From positions 1 to 28,903 of the forward strand of contig JAVXEO010000024.1 of assembly GCA_036658435.1 (NCBI GenBank): a stretch of 28,903 nucleotides of DNA, given 5' to 3'. Below the pieces are notes generated by a model, which did not search any database, was not told the origin of the DNA, and saw only the letters and a list, made by a program, of their open reading frames with translations. Below are positions 7,550 through 14,684 of this stretch, in pieces. Each line of letters begins with the position of its first letter. The stretch's first letter is position 1. The stretch is from DIGJ01 sp036658435 (GTDB lineage: Bacteria; Bacillota; Clostridia; Lachnospirales; Lachnospiraceae). A program made the position numbers and the translations under genes.

Positions 7550-7976
7550 TGCCCGCACCTCCTTCTAAGTCTGCGCGAGAAACCACTTTACATTTTACCG
7601 GTAATTTATGTGTTGCAAGACGTAATGCTTCTTTTGCAAGATCTTCAGGTACTCCTGAAATTTCGAACATAACGCGTCCTGGCTTAACTACTGCTACCCA
7701 ATATTCAAGTGAGCCTTTACCGGAACCCATACGGGTTTCAGCTGGTTTATTGGTTACTGGTTTATCCGGGAAAATCTTAATCCAAACTTTACCACCACGT
7801 TTGATATAACGAGTCATAGCAACACGGGCTGCTTCAATTTGGTTGGATTTAATCCACGCTGGCTCCATAGCCACAATACCATATTCACCGTTTGAAATCG
7901 TATTACCTCTGGAAGCTGTACCCTTCATAGAGCCACGGAATTGTTTACGGTGTTTTACTCTTTTAGGCATTAACAT
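7539..7976 (-). CDS. rplP: 50S ribosomal protein L16 (uL16)
   Basis: Late-assembly protein that organises the A-site region and contacts the tRNA elbow. The 145-residue protein starts MLMPKRVKHRKQFRG, as is usual in Firmicutes. The GGGAG site lies 9 nt before the first ATG and 15 nt before the second, which favours the first. The rpsC stop and this ATG share one base (TAATG), indicating coupled translation. The C-terminal residues overlap the start of rpmC. Confidence 0.97.
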   Translation of the reverse strand: MLMPKRVKHRKQFRGSMKGTASRGNTISNGEYGIVAMEPAWIKSNQIEAARVAMTRYIKRGGKVWIKIFPDKPVTNKPAETRMGSGKGSLEYWVAVVKPGRVMFEISGVPEDLAKEALRLATHKLPVKCKVVSRADLEGGAGSEE

Positions 7977-8644
7977 TATTTATCGCTCCCTTCCTTTTTT
8001 GATACTTTCGGTGCTTTTGTTGGAAGAATTTCACCATGATAAATCCAAGCTTTCACACCAACTTTACCAAAAGTTGTATTTGCTTCAGCAAATCCATAAT
8101 CGATGTCTGCACGTAATGTCTGAAGTGGAATCGTACCTTCGCTGTAAAACTCTGTACGAGCCATATCAGCACCGCCGAGACGTCCTGCAACTGCTGTTTT
8201 AATTCCTAATGCTCCGGATTTCATTGTTCTGGCCATAGTAGATTTCATTGCTCTACGGAAAGAAATACGATTCTCAAGCTGCTGTGCAATATTTTCTGCA
8301 ACTAACTGTGCATTGTTCTCCGGTCTCTTTACTTCTTTAATATCAACTAATACTTTACATTTTGTAAATTTAGTCAATTCAACTTTTAATTTTTCAATTT
8401 CAGATCCACCTTTACCAATTACTACTCCAGGTTTCGCTGTGTGAATGATAACTTTTACTCTATCTGCAGATCTTTCAATTTCGATTTTTGCAATACCAGC
8501 ACTGTAAAGTTTTTCTTTCAAAAACTTTCTGATATTGTAATCTTCAACTAAGTTGTCTGCAAAATCAGCTTCTGCAAACCATCTGGAATCCCAATCATTG
8601 ATAACTCCAACTCTCAGGCCATGAGGATTAACTTTTTGTCCCAT
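7976..8644 (-). CDS. rpsC: 30S ribosomal protein S3 (uS3)
   Basis: Small-subunit protein at the mRNA entry channel, with part of the ribosomal helicase activity. The 222-residue protein starts MGQKVNPHGLRVGVINDWDS, has a type II KH domain with the GxxG loop in VVIGKGGSEIEKL (about residues 78-90) and the C-terminal domain with TARTEFYSEGTIPLQTLRADIDYG-like sequence. The upstream 12 codons of the open frame lack a ribosome site; AAAGGAG lies 6 nt before the chosen ATG. The preceding gap has two tandem hairpins. Confidence 0.97.
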   Translation of the reverse strand: MGQKVNPHGLRVGVINDWDSRWFAEADFADNLVEDYNIRKFLKEKLYSAGIAKIEIERSADRVKVIIHTAKPGVVIGKGGSEIEKLKVELTKFTKCKVLVDIKEVKRPENNAQLVAENIAQQLENRISFRRAMKSTMARTMKSGALGIKTAVAGRLGGADMARTEFYSEGTIPLQTLRADIDYGFAEANTTFGKVGVKAWIYHGEILPTKAPKVSKKEGSDK

Positions 8645-8665
8645 ATTAACTCCTTTCTTTACCAA

Positions 8666-8706
8666 GAAGAATGCTCGCATTCTTCCAATGGCTCGACTGT
8701 GTCGAG
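8666..8706 (-). other. Tandem hairpins in the rplV-rpsC gap
   Basis: In transcript order, CUCGAC-ACA-GUCGAG (8692-8706, perfect 6 bp) is followed by GAAGAAUG-CGAG-CAUUCUUC (8666-8685, perfect 8 bp). Together they fill most of the 68-bp gap between the rplV stop and rpsC. No U-run follows. The compact pair could be a protein-binding or processing element. Confidence 0.6.
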
Positions 8707-8712
8707 ACTCTC

Positions 8713-9102
8713 TTATCTTTCATCAAGCACGATTGTAATATGGCTCATTCTTTTTTCAATTCTATAAGCTCTACCTTGTGCTCTTGGTTTAATTCTCTTC
8801 ATTGTTGGTCCTTTATTTGCAAAACAACCTGCAACATAAAGATTTTCCGGGTTCATTCCGTTATTGTTTTCAGCGTTGGCAACGGCTGATTTTAACAACT
8901 TTTCTATTAAAGATGAAGCATATCTTGGATTATAAGCTAAGATTCCAAGTGCTGTTTGTACATCCTTGCCTCTGATGGCATCTAATACGAAACAAGCTTT
9001 CTGAACAGAAACTCTAGCATAAGATAACTTAGCTGTTGGTCTTGTTTCTCTGTTGTTCTCGTTTCTTTCTCTTTTTATTTGAGATCTATGTCCCTTTGCC
9101 AT
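8713..9102 (-). CDS. rplV: 50S ribosomal protein L22 (uL22)
   Basis: Lines the narrow part of the exit tunnel through an extended beta-hairpin; changes there give macrolide resistance in other bacteria. The 129-residue protein has a somewhat long basic N-terminus (MAKGHRSQIKRERNENNRE), the core TAKLSYARVSVQKACFVLDAIRG-type sequence and the hairpin with RIKPRAQGRAYRI near the C-terminus. I see no insertion in the hairpin tip. AGGAGG lies 8 nt before the ATG. Confidence 0.96.
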   Translation of the reverse strand: MAKGHRSQIKRERNENNRETRPTAKLSYARVSVQKACFVLDAIRGKDVQTALGILAYNPRYASSLIEKLLKSAVANAENNNGMNPENLYVAGCFANKGPTMKRIKPRAQGRAYRIEKRMSHITIVLDER

Positions 9103-9148
9103 GGATGAAGCCTCCTTTCAAATTATATATACTGGTTTAAGTAACGTA

Positions 9149-9427
9149 TTATTTACGTCCTTTTTTCTCGTCTTTACCGTGTCCTCTGTAAGTTCTTGTT
9201 GCAACGAACTCGCCGAGTTTGTGTCCTACCATATCTTCTGTTACATATACAGGTACATGTCTTCTTCCATCATGCACTGCAAATGTGTGTCCAACAAATG
9301 TTGGGAAGATTGTGGAACGACGTGACCAGGTTTTAATTACTTGTTTATCGCCTGCTGCATTCATAGTATCTACTTTTCTAAGCAGACTAGCATCAGCGAA
9401 TGGTCCCTTCTTTAATGAACGTGCCAT
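9149..9427 (-). CDS. rpsS: 30S ribosomal protein S19 (uS19)
   Basis: Head protein that pairs with S13 and contacts the A-site tRNA and an intersubunit bridge. It has 92 residues and the typical sequence MARSLKKGPFADASLL, the core TWSRRSTIFPTFVGHTFAVHDG and the tail GEFVATRTYRGHGKDEKKGRK. AGGAGGTAG lies just before the ATG. It sits in its usual place between rplB and rplV. Confidence 0.97.
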   Translation of the reverse strand: MARSLKKGPFADASLLRKVDTMNAAGDKQVIKTWSRRSTIFPTFVGHTFAVHDGRRHVPVYVTEDMVGHKLGEFVATRTYRGHGKDEKKGRK

Positions 9428-9460
9428 GCGACTACCTCCTATTTATTTCAACGCCAAGCT

Positions 9461-10312
9461 CTATTTAGATAAAGCTTTACCATCTCTTCTTCTAACTATC
9501 ATTTTGTTAGATTGTTTCTTTTTCTTTCTTGTCTTTAATCCAAGAGCAGGTTTGCCCCAAGGTGTACATGGACCGGAACGTCCGATACCACATTTTCCTT
9601 CACCACCACCATGTGGATGGTCGTTTGGATTCATTACAGAACCACGAACGGTTGGACGGAAGCCCATATGACGTTTACGTCCGGCTTTACCAATGTTAAT
9701 CAATTCATGATCTGCATTGCCTACCTGACCGATGGTTGCTCTACAAATAATAGGTACCATTCTCATTTCTCCGGAAGGAAGACGAAGTGTTGCATATTTT
9801 CCTTCTTTTGCCATCAGCTGTGCACTATTTCCGGCAGAACGAACCATTTGTCCGCCTCTTCCCGGATATAATTCCACGTTGTGTACCATAGTACCAACTG
9901 GAACGTTTTCTAATGGAAGACAGTTTCCAACTCTAACTTCTGCTTCTGGTCCATTCATAACCTTTTGTCCGACTTTTAATCCGTTTGGTGCAAGAATATA
10001 AGTCTTTTCGCCATCTGCATAACAAATCAATGCAATATTAGCCGTTCTGTTTGGATCATATTCCACTGTTTTAACAACTGCTGGAATACCATCTTTGCCA
10101 TTTCTTTTAAAATCAATAATTCTATATTTTCTTTTTGCTCCGCCGCCACGATGTCTAACGGTAATCTTTCCCTGATTATTACGACCGGCATTTCTCTTAT
10201 TGGAAGAAACAAGTAATGATTTTTCTGGAGTATCGGTTGTGATCTCGGAAAAATCAGAGCTGGTCATATGTCTTCTGGAAGGTGTATAAGGGTTAAACTT
10301 CTTAATTCCCAT
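9461..10312 (-). CDS. rplB: 50S ribosomal protein L2 (uL2)
   Basis: One of the most conserved large-subunit proteins, needed for peptidyl-transferase centre formation and subunit joining. The protein has 283 residues, slightly longer than the usual 275-280. It shows the N-terminal NPYTPSRR and HRGGGAKRKYR segments and the signature MNPNDHPHGGGEGK (residues 227-240) with the conserved His pair H232 and H234. It ends with the basic tail KTRKKKKQSNKMIVRRR. It follows rplW after 19 bp. Confidence 0.97.
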   Translation of the reverse strand: MGIKKFNPYTPSRRHMTSSDFSEITTDTPEKSLLVSSNKRNAGRNNQGKITVRHRGGGAKRKYRIIDFKRNGKDGIPAVVKTVEYDPNRTANIALICYADGEKTYILAPNGLKVGQKVMNGPEAEVRVGNCLPLENVPVGTMVHNVELYPGRGGQMVRSAGNSAQLMAKEGKYATLRLPSGEMRMVPIICRATIGQVGNADHELINIGKAGRKRHMGFRPTVRGSVMNPNDHPHGGGEGKCGIGRSGPCTPWGKPALGLKTRKKKKQSNKMIVRRRDGKALSK

Positions 10313-10331
10313 GATAATTCTCCTTTCTTAC

Positions 10332-10631
10332 TTATAGTCCTTCAAAAATCTCGATATCAGCACTATCTTCGGTTAATTGAACGATAGCTTTCTTTCTACT
10401 GGATGTTTTTCCTGAAGTAGCTCCACGTCTACGTGTTTTTCCTTCAAGATTCATTGTGTTAACGCTCTTTACCTTTGTTCCCTGGAACATTTTTTCAACA
10501 GCGTCTTTAATCTGTACTTTAGTTGCCTCTGTATGAACAGAAAAAGTATACTTCTTCTCGCCCATAGCATTCATACTCTTTTCGGTAACGATTGGAGCAA
10601 GGATTACATCATAATATTTTAAATCTGCCAT
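10332..10631 (-). CDS. rplW: 50S ribosomal protein L23 (uL23)
   Basis: Sits at the mouth of the exit tunnel and docks trigger factor and the signal recognition particle. The 99-residue protein starts MADLKYYDVILAPIVTEKSM and has the basic loop GKTRRRGATSGKTSSRKKAIV (about residues 65-85). The ATG shares one base with the rplD stop (TAATG), so the two genes are translationally coupled. Confidence 0.97.
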   Translation of the reverse strand: MADLKYYDVILAPIVTEKSMNAMGEKKYTFSVHTEATKVQIKDAVEKMFQGTKVKSVNTMNLEGKTRRRGATSGKTSSRKKAIVQLTEDSADIEIFEGL

Positions 10632-11251
10632 TATGCGAACACCTCCTCAAGTTTAGCTACAGCATCCTTTGTGATAACTACATTATCATATTTTAAGATG
10701 TCATATACATTAATTGTATTTGAAAATGTGGCTCTTACTGCGGGAATATTTCTTGCAGAAAGCATTACATTTTCATCTTTCTCAGCAACTACAACTAAAG
10801 CTTTTCTTACCTTTAAGTTATTAAGCACTGAAACCATTTTTTTGGTTTTAACTTCATCAAATTTAAGTTCATCAAGAACTAATAATTTGTTTTCCATTAC
10901 TCTGGATGTTAAAGCAGAACGAATAGCCGCTGCTTTTTCTTTTCGATTCATTTTAAATGAATAATCTCTTGGCTTCGGAGCAAATACAACTCCACCGCCT
11001 GTCCACTGAGGCGCTCTTGTAGATCCCTGTCTTGCATGTCCGGTTCCTTTTTGTCTCCAAGGTTTTCTTCCGCCGCCACGAACTTCTGCCCGTGTCTTAG
11101 AGCTTTGTGTTCCCTGACGTTTATTAGCAAGTTGTGATACAACTGCCATGTGAACCAAATGTTCATTTATCGGAGCAGCAAATATGGTATCGTTAAGTTC
11201 CAACGAACCAACTTCTTTGCCTTCCATATTATAAACAGATACGTTTGCCAT
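10631..11251 (-). CDS. rplD: 50S ribosomal protein L4 (uL4)
   Basis: Large-subunit protein whose long loop helps form the tunnel constriction. In E. coli L4 also represses its own S10 operon by binding the leader RNA. The 206-residue protein has the loop GGGRKPWRQKGTGHARQGS (about residues 60-80), followed by PQWTGGGVVFAPKPRDY. Its length is normal. Because the operon leader here has extensive hairpins, L4 is one candidate ligand, but nothing in the sequence proves that. Confidence 0.97.
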   Translation of the reverse strand: MANVSVYNMEGKEVGSLELNDTIFAAPINEHLVHMAVVSQLANKRQGTQSSKTRAEVRGGGRKPWRQKGTGHARQGSTRAPQWTGGGVVFAPKPRDYSFKMNRKEKAAAIRSALTSRVMENKLLVLDELKFDEVKTKKMVSVLNNLKVRKALVVVAEKDENVMLSARNIPAVRATFSNTINVYDILKYDNVVITKDAVAKLEEVFA

Positions 11252-11276
11252 CTGTGTAGTCCTCCTTCCTTAAAGC

Positions 11277-11909
11277 TTAGTTTGCCTTTACTGATTCTTT
11301 TAACATTACAGTTGCTTTCTTAGGTCCGGGTATTGCACCTTTTACTAAGATTAAATTGTTTTCGGCATCGATTCTGACGATTTCAAGATTCTGTGTTGTA
11401 ATCTTCACAGCACCCATATGACCTGCCATTTTTTTACCTTTGAATACTTTACTTGGATCCGATGCAGAACCATTTGAGCCTGCATGTCTATGGAACTTAG
11501 AACCGTGAGTCATTGGTCCTCTGGATTGGTTATGACGTTTAATTGCGCCCTGGAAACCTTTACCTTTTGACTTTGCAGTAGCATCTACTTTATCGCCTTC
11601 TGCAAAGATATCGGCTTTAATTTCCTGTCCAACCGTATATTCCTCAGCATTGTCAAACTTAAATTCTTTAAGATATCTCTTATTCGCAACACCTGCTTTT
11701 GCAAAGTGTCCCCTTTTCGGTTTGTTGACTAATTTTTCTCTAATGTCACCAAAACCAACCTGTACTGCCTTGTATCCATCGTTTTCTGTTGTCTTAATCT
11801 GTGTTACTACGCATGGTCCAGCTTGTAATACAGTTACCGGCGTTAATATTCCGGTTTCGTTGAAGATTTGAGTCATTCCGACTTTAGTTGCTAAAATAGC
11901 TTTTTGCAT
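11277..11909 (-). CDS. rplC: 50S ribosomal protein L3 (uL3)
   Basis: An assembly-initiator protein that binds near the 3' end of 23S rRNA and reaches the peptidyl-transferase centre. The 210-residue protein starts MQKAILATKVGMTQIF and has the conserved finger GKGFQGAIKRHNQSRGP and MTHGSKFHRHAGS. The open frame extends 15 codons upstream, but AGGAGG lies 8 nt before the ATG at 11909. A structured gap of about 200 bp separates it from rpsJ, by far the longest gap within the ribosomal section. Confidence 0.97.
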   Translation of the reverse strand: MQKAILATKVGMTQIFNETGILTPVTVLQAGPCVVTQIKTTENDGYKAVQVGFGDIREKLVNKPKRGHFAKAGVANKRYLKEFKFDNAEEYTVGQEIKADIFAEGDKVDATAKSKGKGFQGAIKRHNQSRGPMTHGSKFHRHAGSNGSASDPSKVFKGKKMAGHMGAVKITTQNLEIVRIDAENNLILVKGAIPGPKKATVMLKESVKAN

Positions 11910-12112
11910 ATCGCACCTCCTATTTAATCTACAGCGGAGCCATGATCTCTTCACAGGGTTTGCCTATGTTGTTCTTACGGCTCATCCTAGACGGCTATAC
12001 ACCCGAGTGCTTGGTATCTCAATCGCAATTCCGGTTTCCCGGTTTACGTTCTTCGTTGCTTGGACTCTTTTTATATATAAACCCTAAGGATTTTCTCATT
12101 TCTTTGAATTTC
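11910..12112 (-). promoter_or_regulatory. Structured RNA in the rpsJ-rplC gap
   Basis: This 203-nt gap has no plausible gene but several stems in the transcript sense. They are: CGUAA/UUGCG enclosing CCGG-GAAA-CCGG (12024-12048, GNRA loop); GCAC-UCGG-GUGU near 12000-12011; and GAGCC/GGCUC (11937-11983) enclosing CAUAGG-CAAAC-CCUGUG (11952-11968). In addition, AGGGUUU (12079-12085), early in the gap, can pair perfectly with AAACCCU (11955-11961), which would break the last hairpin. No U-run terminator is seen. It may be a binding site for a ribosomal protein; the function is inferred. Confidence 0.55.
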
Positions 12113-12430
12113 TTATTTCTCTTTCATCTTGATGTCAATGCTTACGCCTGCAGGCATTTCCAATCTTGATAATGCATCCACCGTTTTCTGTGATGGTGTC
12201 ATAATGTCGATCAGTCTCTTGTGTGTTCTCTGCTCGAACTGCTCTCTAGAATCTTTGTACTTATGAACCGCTCTTAAGATTGTAACAATCTCCTTCTTCG
12301 TTGGAAGAGGTACCGGTCCGCTCACCTTTGATCCTGTTTTCTTTACTGTTTCAATAATCTTTCCTGCAGATGCATCAATTAACTGATGGTCATATGCCTT
12401 TAATGTGATTCTCATTACTTGACTTGCCAT
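12113..12430 (-). CDS. rpsJ: 30S ribosomal protein S10 (uS10), also NusE
   Basis: Small-subunit head protein that also acts as NusE, binding NusB in transcription antitermination and coupling with NusG. The 105-residue protein starts MASQVMRITLKAYDHQLID and contains GPVPLPTKKEIVTILRAVHKYKDSREQFEQRTHKRLIDI, all typical. The open frame runs 25 codons further upstream, but AGGAGG lies 11 nt before the ATG at 12430 and the alignment to the family starts there. It is the first gene of the operon, behind a leader of about 265 nt. Confidence 0.97.
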   Translation of the reverse strand: MASQVMRITLKAYDHQLIDASAGKIIETVKKTGSKVSGPVPLPTKKEIVTILRAVHKYKDSREQFEQRTHKRLIDIMTPSQKTVDALSRLEMPAGVSIDIKMKEK

Positions 12431-12695
12431 AAAAAAAGCCGCCTCCTTTTCGCACTTAATTCCAGTACGACAAGCGGTGACTGTACACTCCTCCGTGCGT
12501 ATCACAGGAAAAATCCCATAAAAATACTCACGTATCTACGCCATATAAATATGGCTGCAGAAAATATCCGTTTGTACAGTGACTTGTCGTCAGTTTCCAT
12601 AAGCCAATTTAAAATTGACTTCTTGACATTCGCTCCACGGAAAACCCGCCGTTACCGGCAGCAACCTCACGCTTCACAGCTATCATGTCACAACA
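12431..12695 (-). promoter_or_regulatory. Long structured leader of the S10-spc operon
   Basis: The region from the predicted transcription start to rpsJ has five clear stems in the transcript sense: GCCG-GUAA-CGGC (12648-12659, GNRA loop); AAGUCAAUU-UUA-AAUUGGCUU (12601-12621, 9 bp); UGAC-GACAA-GUCA (12580-12592); GCCAUA-UUUA-UAUGGC (12540-12555); and AUAC-GUGA-GUAU (12524-12535, GNRA loop). ACGACAAG (12583-12590) can also pair perfectly with CUUGUCGU (12467-12474), about 20 nt before the rpsJ ribosome site. That pairing excludes the local UGAC/GUCA stem. The arrangement suggests an autoregulatory leader; the ligand is unknown. Confidence 0.6.
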
Positions 12696-12701
12696 TTAGT
12701 C

Positions 12702-12749
12702 AGTATACACTAGTCTTACAACAATTGCAAGTATTTTTTTTATTTTTTT
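12702..12749 (-). promoter_or_regulatory. Sigma-A promoter of the S10-spc operon with UP-like A-tracts
   Basis: On the minus strand the -35 box is TTGCAA (12725-12730) and the -10 box is TATACT (12702-12707), exactly 17 bp apart. Directly upstream of the -35 box lie two A-tracts (12733-12749), placed as an UP element for the RNA polymerase alpha subunit. The predicted start is near 12695. Confidence 0.8.
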
Positions 12750-12752
12750 AAA

Positions 12753-12803
12753 CAAAAAAAATCCGGTAAAAAATCAGGAGTTTTCACTGAAGTTTTACCG
12801 GAT
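12753..12803 (-). terminator. Intrinsic terminator of the chemoreceptor gene
   Basis: In the transcript sense ATCCGGTAAAA (12793-12803) pairs with TTTTACCGGAT (12761-12771) over 11 bp, and inner CAGT/ACTG-type pairing extends the stem. Eight T residues follow directly. It lies about 40 bp after the chemoreceptor stop and ends a few bases before the A-tracts of the S10 promoter. Confidence 0.9.
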
Positions 12804-12842
12804 CTATTCTTCACTATTTATTTTTTATCTTAGATTCCTTTT

Positions 12843-14540
12843 TTATTCTTTTTTTAATTTAAACTGTCCAACCAAATCGGCTAAGGTATAGGCTTGTGCC
12901 GAAAGTTCTTCGCTGGTTGCCGAACTTTCTTCCGCCGTAGCTGAATTACTTTGTATAACAGAAGAAATCTGTTCCAGTACCTGATTAATTTCTTTCATCT
13001 TTCCTGCCTGCATAACAGAGGATTCTTTGGAAGTTTCTGCAAGTTCTACGGCTCCGCCGATTTTTTCTGCTACGCTTTCCAGGGCTTCTGCCGTTTTGTT
13101 TGTCATAGAGCTTCCATTTGCCACTTCGGTTAAGGCGGTTTCTATTAATTCTCTTGTATTATTTACTGCCATAGCACTTTGCTCTGCCAGGCTTCGAATT
13201 TCATTTGCAACAACAGCAAAACCTTTTCCGGCTTCTCCTGCCCTAGCTGCTTCAATGGCTGCATTTAAGGACAGTAAATTCGTCTGGGATGCAATTTCTT
13301 CGATGGTATTAATAATGGCTCCAATTCCCTTGGAACTTTCGCTGATTCGTTCCATTGCCTGTATCAGATCTTTCATCTGCTGGTTGCTTTCTGCTGCATC
13401 CATTCCAATGCCCTTCATGAGATTTGCTGTCTGCTCCGAAGATTCTGCATTGGTTTCGGTTTCATTGGTGATTACTTCTACGGTTGCCAGTAATTCTTCT
13501 ACGGAGCTTGCCTGTTCCGTTGCACCTTCTGCCAAAGTGGTAGAACCATCTGCCATTTGGGAAGAAGCTTCGGATACCTGAACGGTTGCCTCGTTAATCT
13601 CACCTAAAGCACGGCTGAGTTTTCCGTTGATTCCTCTTAAAGAAAGAAGTAGTGCTTCATATTCACCTATGTATTTATCTCCTGCTTTTGTTTTAATATC
13701 AAAGTTTCCATTTGCCATCTCACCAAGACAATACCCCAGGTCACTAATGATTGCCTGAAGATTGTTTGTCATAACACCAAACATCTTAGCCAGTTCCCCT
13801 ATTTCGTCGTTGGTTCCTACTTCCACTTCTACTCCCAGATTTCCTTTAACAATTTCATTGGCTGCATTCACAATATCATTAACCGGCTTTGAAATGCCCT
13901 TAGCAATAACCGTTCCCAGCAGTACCGCAACAAACATAGAAACAAGAACCAAAGTTATACTTACCACAACCACAATCACACCTTGTGTAGTTAAGGATTC
14001 GCTTAAGGCATTTCCTTTATCCACCTTAAATTTCATTAAATCTGTCCATGCATTATAGGCATTGTCATAAAGGGGATCCATCTCTTCTGCCATCATAACA
14101 CGAGCCTCTTCACTTTGTTCTACATCCAGTGTGTCTCCTAAGGTCACAACCTCATCTCTTTTGGCACTGTATATTTTTATGGCCTCCTGAGCCTTATTAA
14201 ATAAGTCCTTTCCTTCCTGATTCAAAAGGGTTGGCTCAATTGCCTTTACAAATTCATTGTATTTTTCCTGATCTTCTTGAAGTTTTGCCTTTGCTGCATC
14301 GATATATTCTTTCTGTGTATTGCTCACAACATCACGAGCACAGGTCTGGGTATCGGATAACATCAATAGAGCTTTTCCCACATCACCTTGTACAAATCCA
14401 TAATTAATTAATGCCTTACTGTATTCTGCATTGGTATACAGTGTTGTAAAAATCGAAACAATTCCCGAGATACTGGCGATTAATCCTACCAAAATAAAAC
14501 ACGTTATCAGTTTCTTCCCTATTTTCATATTCTTCAGCAT
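12843..14540 (-). CDS. Methyl-accepting chemotaxis protein
   Basis: A membrane chemoreceptor that controls the CheA kinase in response to an extracellular ligand. The 565-residue protein has transmembrane segments at about 11-33 and 187-213. The extracytoplasmic part between them (34-186) is helical and looks like a four-helix-bundle 4HB_MCP sensor. A HAMP domain follows at about 214-265, then a second HAMP-like stretch with MANGNFDI, then a coiled-coil signalling domain whose tip reads EIASQTNLLSLNAAIEAARAGE (about 412-434). I see no CheR-tethering pentapeptide at the C-terminus. AGGAGG lies 7 nt before the ATG. The ligand cannot be told. Its promoter may fall in the assembly gap 39 bp upstream. 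Confidence 0.93.
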   Translation of the reverse strand: MLKNMKIGKKLITCFILVGLIASISGIVSIFTTLYTNAEYSKALINYGFVQGDVGKALLMLSDTQTCARDVVSNTQKEYIDAAKAKLQEDQEKYNEFVKAIEPTLLNQEGKDLFNKAQEAIKIYSAKRDEVVTLGDTLDVEQSEEARVMMAEEMDPLYDNAYNAWTDLMKFKVDKGNALSESLTTQGVIVVVVSITLVLVSMFVAVLLGTVIAKGISKPVNDIVNAANEIVKGNLGVEVEVGTNDEIGELAKMFGVMTNNLQAIISDLGYCLGEMANGNFDIKTKAGDKYIGEYEALLLSLRGINGKLSRALGEINEATVQVSEASSQMADGSTTLAEGATEQASSVEELLATVEVITNETETNAESSEQTANLMKGIGMDAAESNQQMKDLIQAMERISESSKGIGAIINTIEEIASQTNLLSLNAAIEAARAGEAGKGFAVVANEIRSLAEQSAMAVNNTRELIETALTEVANGSSMTNKTAEALESVAEKIGGAVELAETSKESSVMQAGKMKEINQVLEQISSVIQSNSATAEESSATSEELSAQAYTLADLVGQFKLKKE

Positions 14541-14578
14541 ATTTTTTCCTCCTAATTGCCTTCTACTTTTTTAGTCTT

Positions 14579-14678
14579 NNNNNNNNNNNNNNNNNNNNNN
14601 NNNNNNNNNNNNNNNNNNNNNNNNNNNNNNNNNNNNNNNNNNNNNNNNNNNNNNNNNNNNNNNNNNNNNNNNNNNNNN
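14579..14678. other. Assembly gap of 100 N
   Basis: Exactly 100 ambiguous bases, the customary placeholder for a gap of unknown size. It lies between the chemoreceptor start and the 3' end of the methyltransferase gene, so the terminator of one, the promoter of the other, or whole genes may be missing. Confidence 0.98.
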
Positions 14679-14684
14679 TGTTTT

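Noticed and set aside
9101..10001. Plus-strand open frames across the rpsS-rplB region, and similar ones opposite most ribosomal genes
   Set aside because: They are antisense to highly conserved ribosomal genes, have no ribosome sites or recognisable domains, and match the composition expected from complementing those genes.
11937..11983. Resemblance of the GAGCC...GGCUC stem to a group II intron domain V
   Set aside because: The catalytic triad and the bulged-stem layout of domain V are missing, and no intron boundaries or reverse transcriptase are present.
12431..12695. T-box or other known riboswitch in the S10 leader
   Set aside because: I found no T-box consensus, no antiterminator/terminator pair with a U-run and no motif of a familiar riboswitch class.
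12419..12751. 110-codon plus-strand open frame over the S10 leader
   Set aside because: It is antisense to the rpsJ start, leader and promoter, has no ribosome site and shows no recognisable domain.
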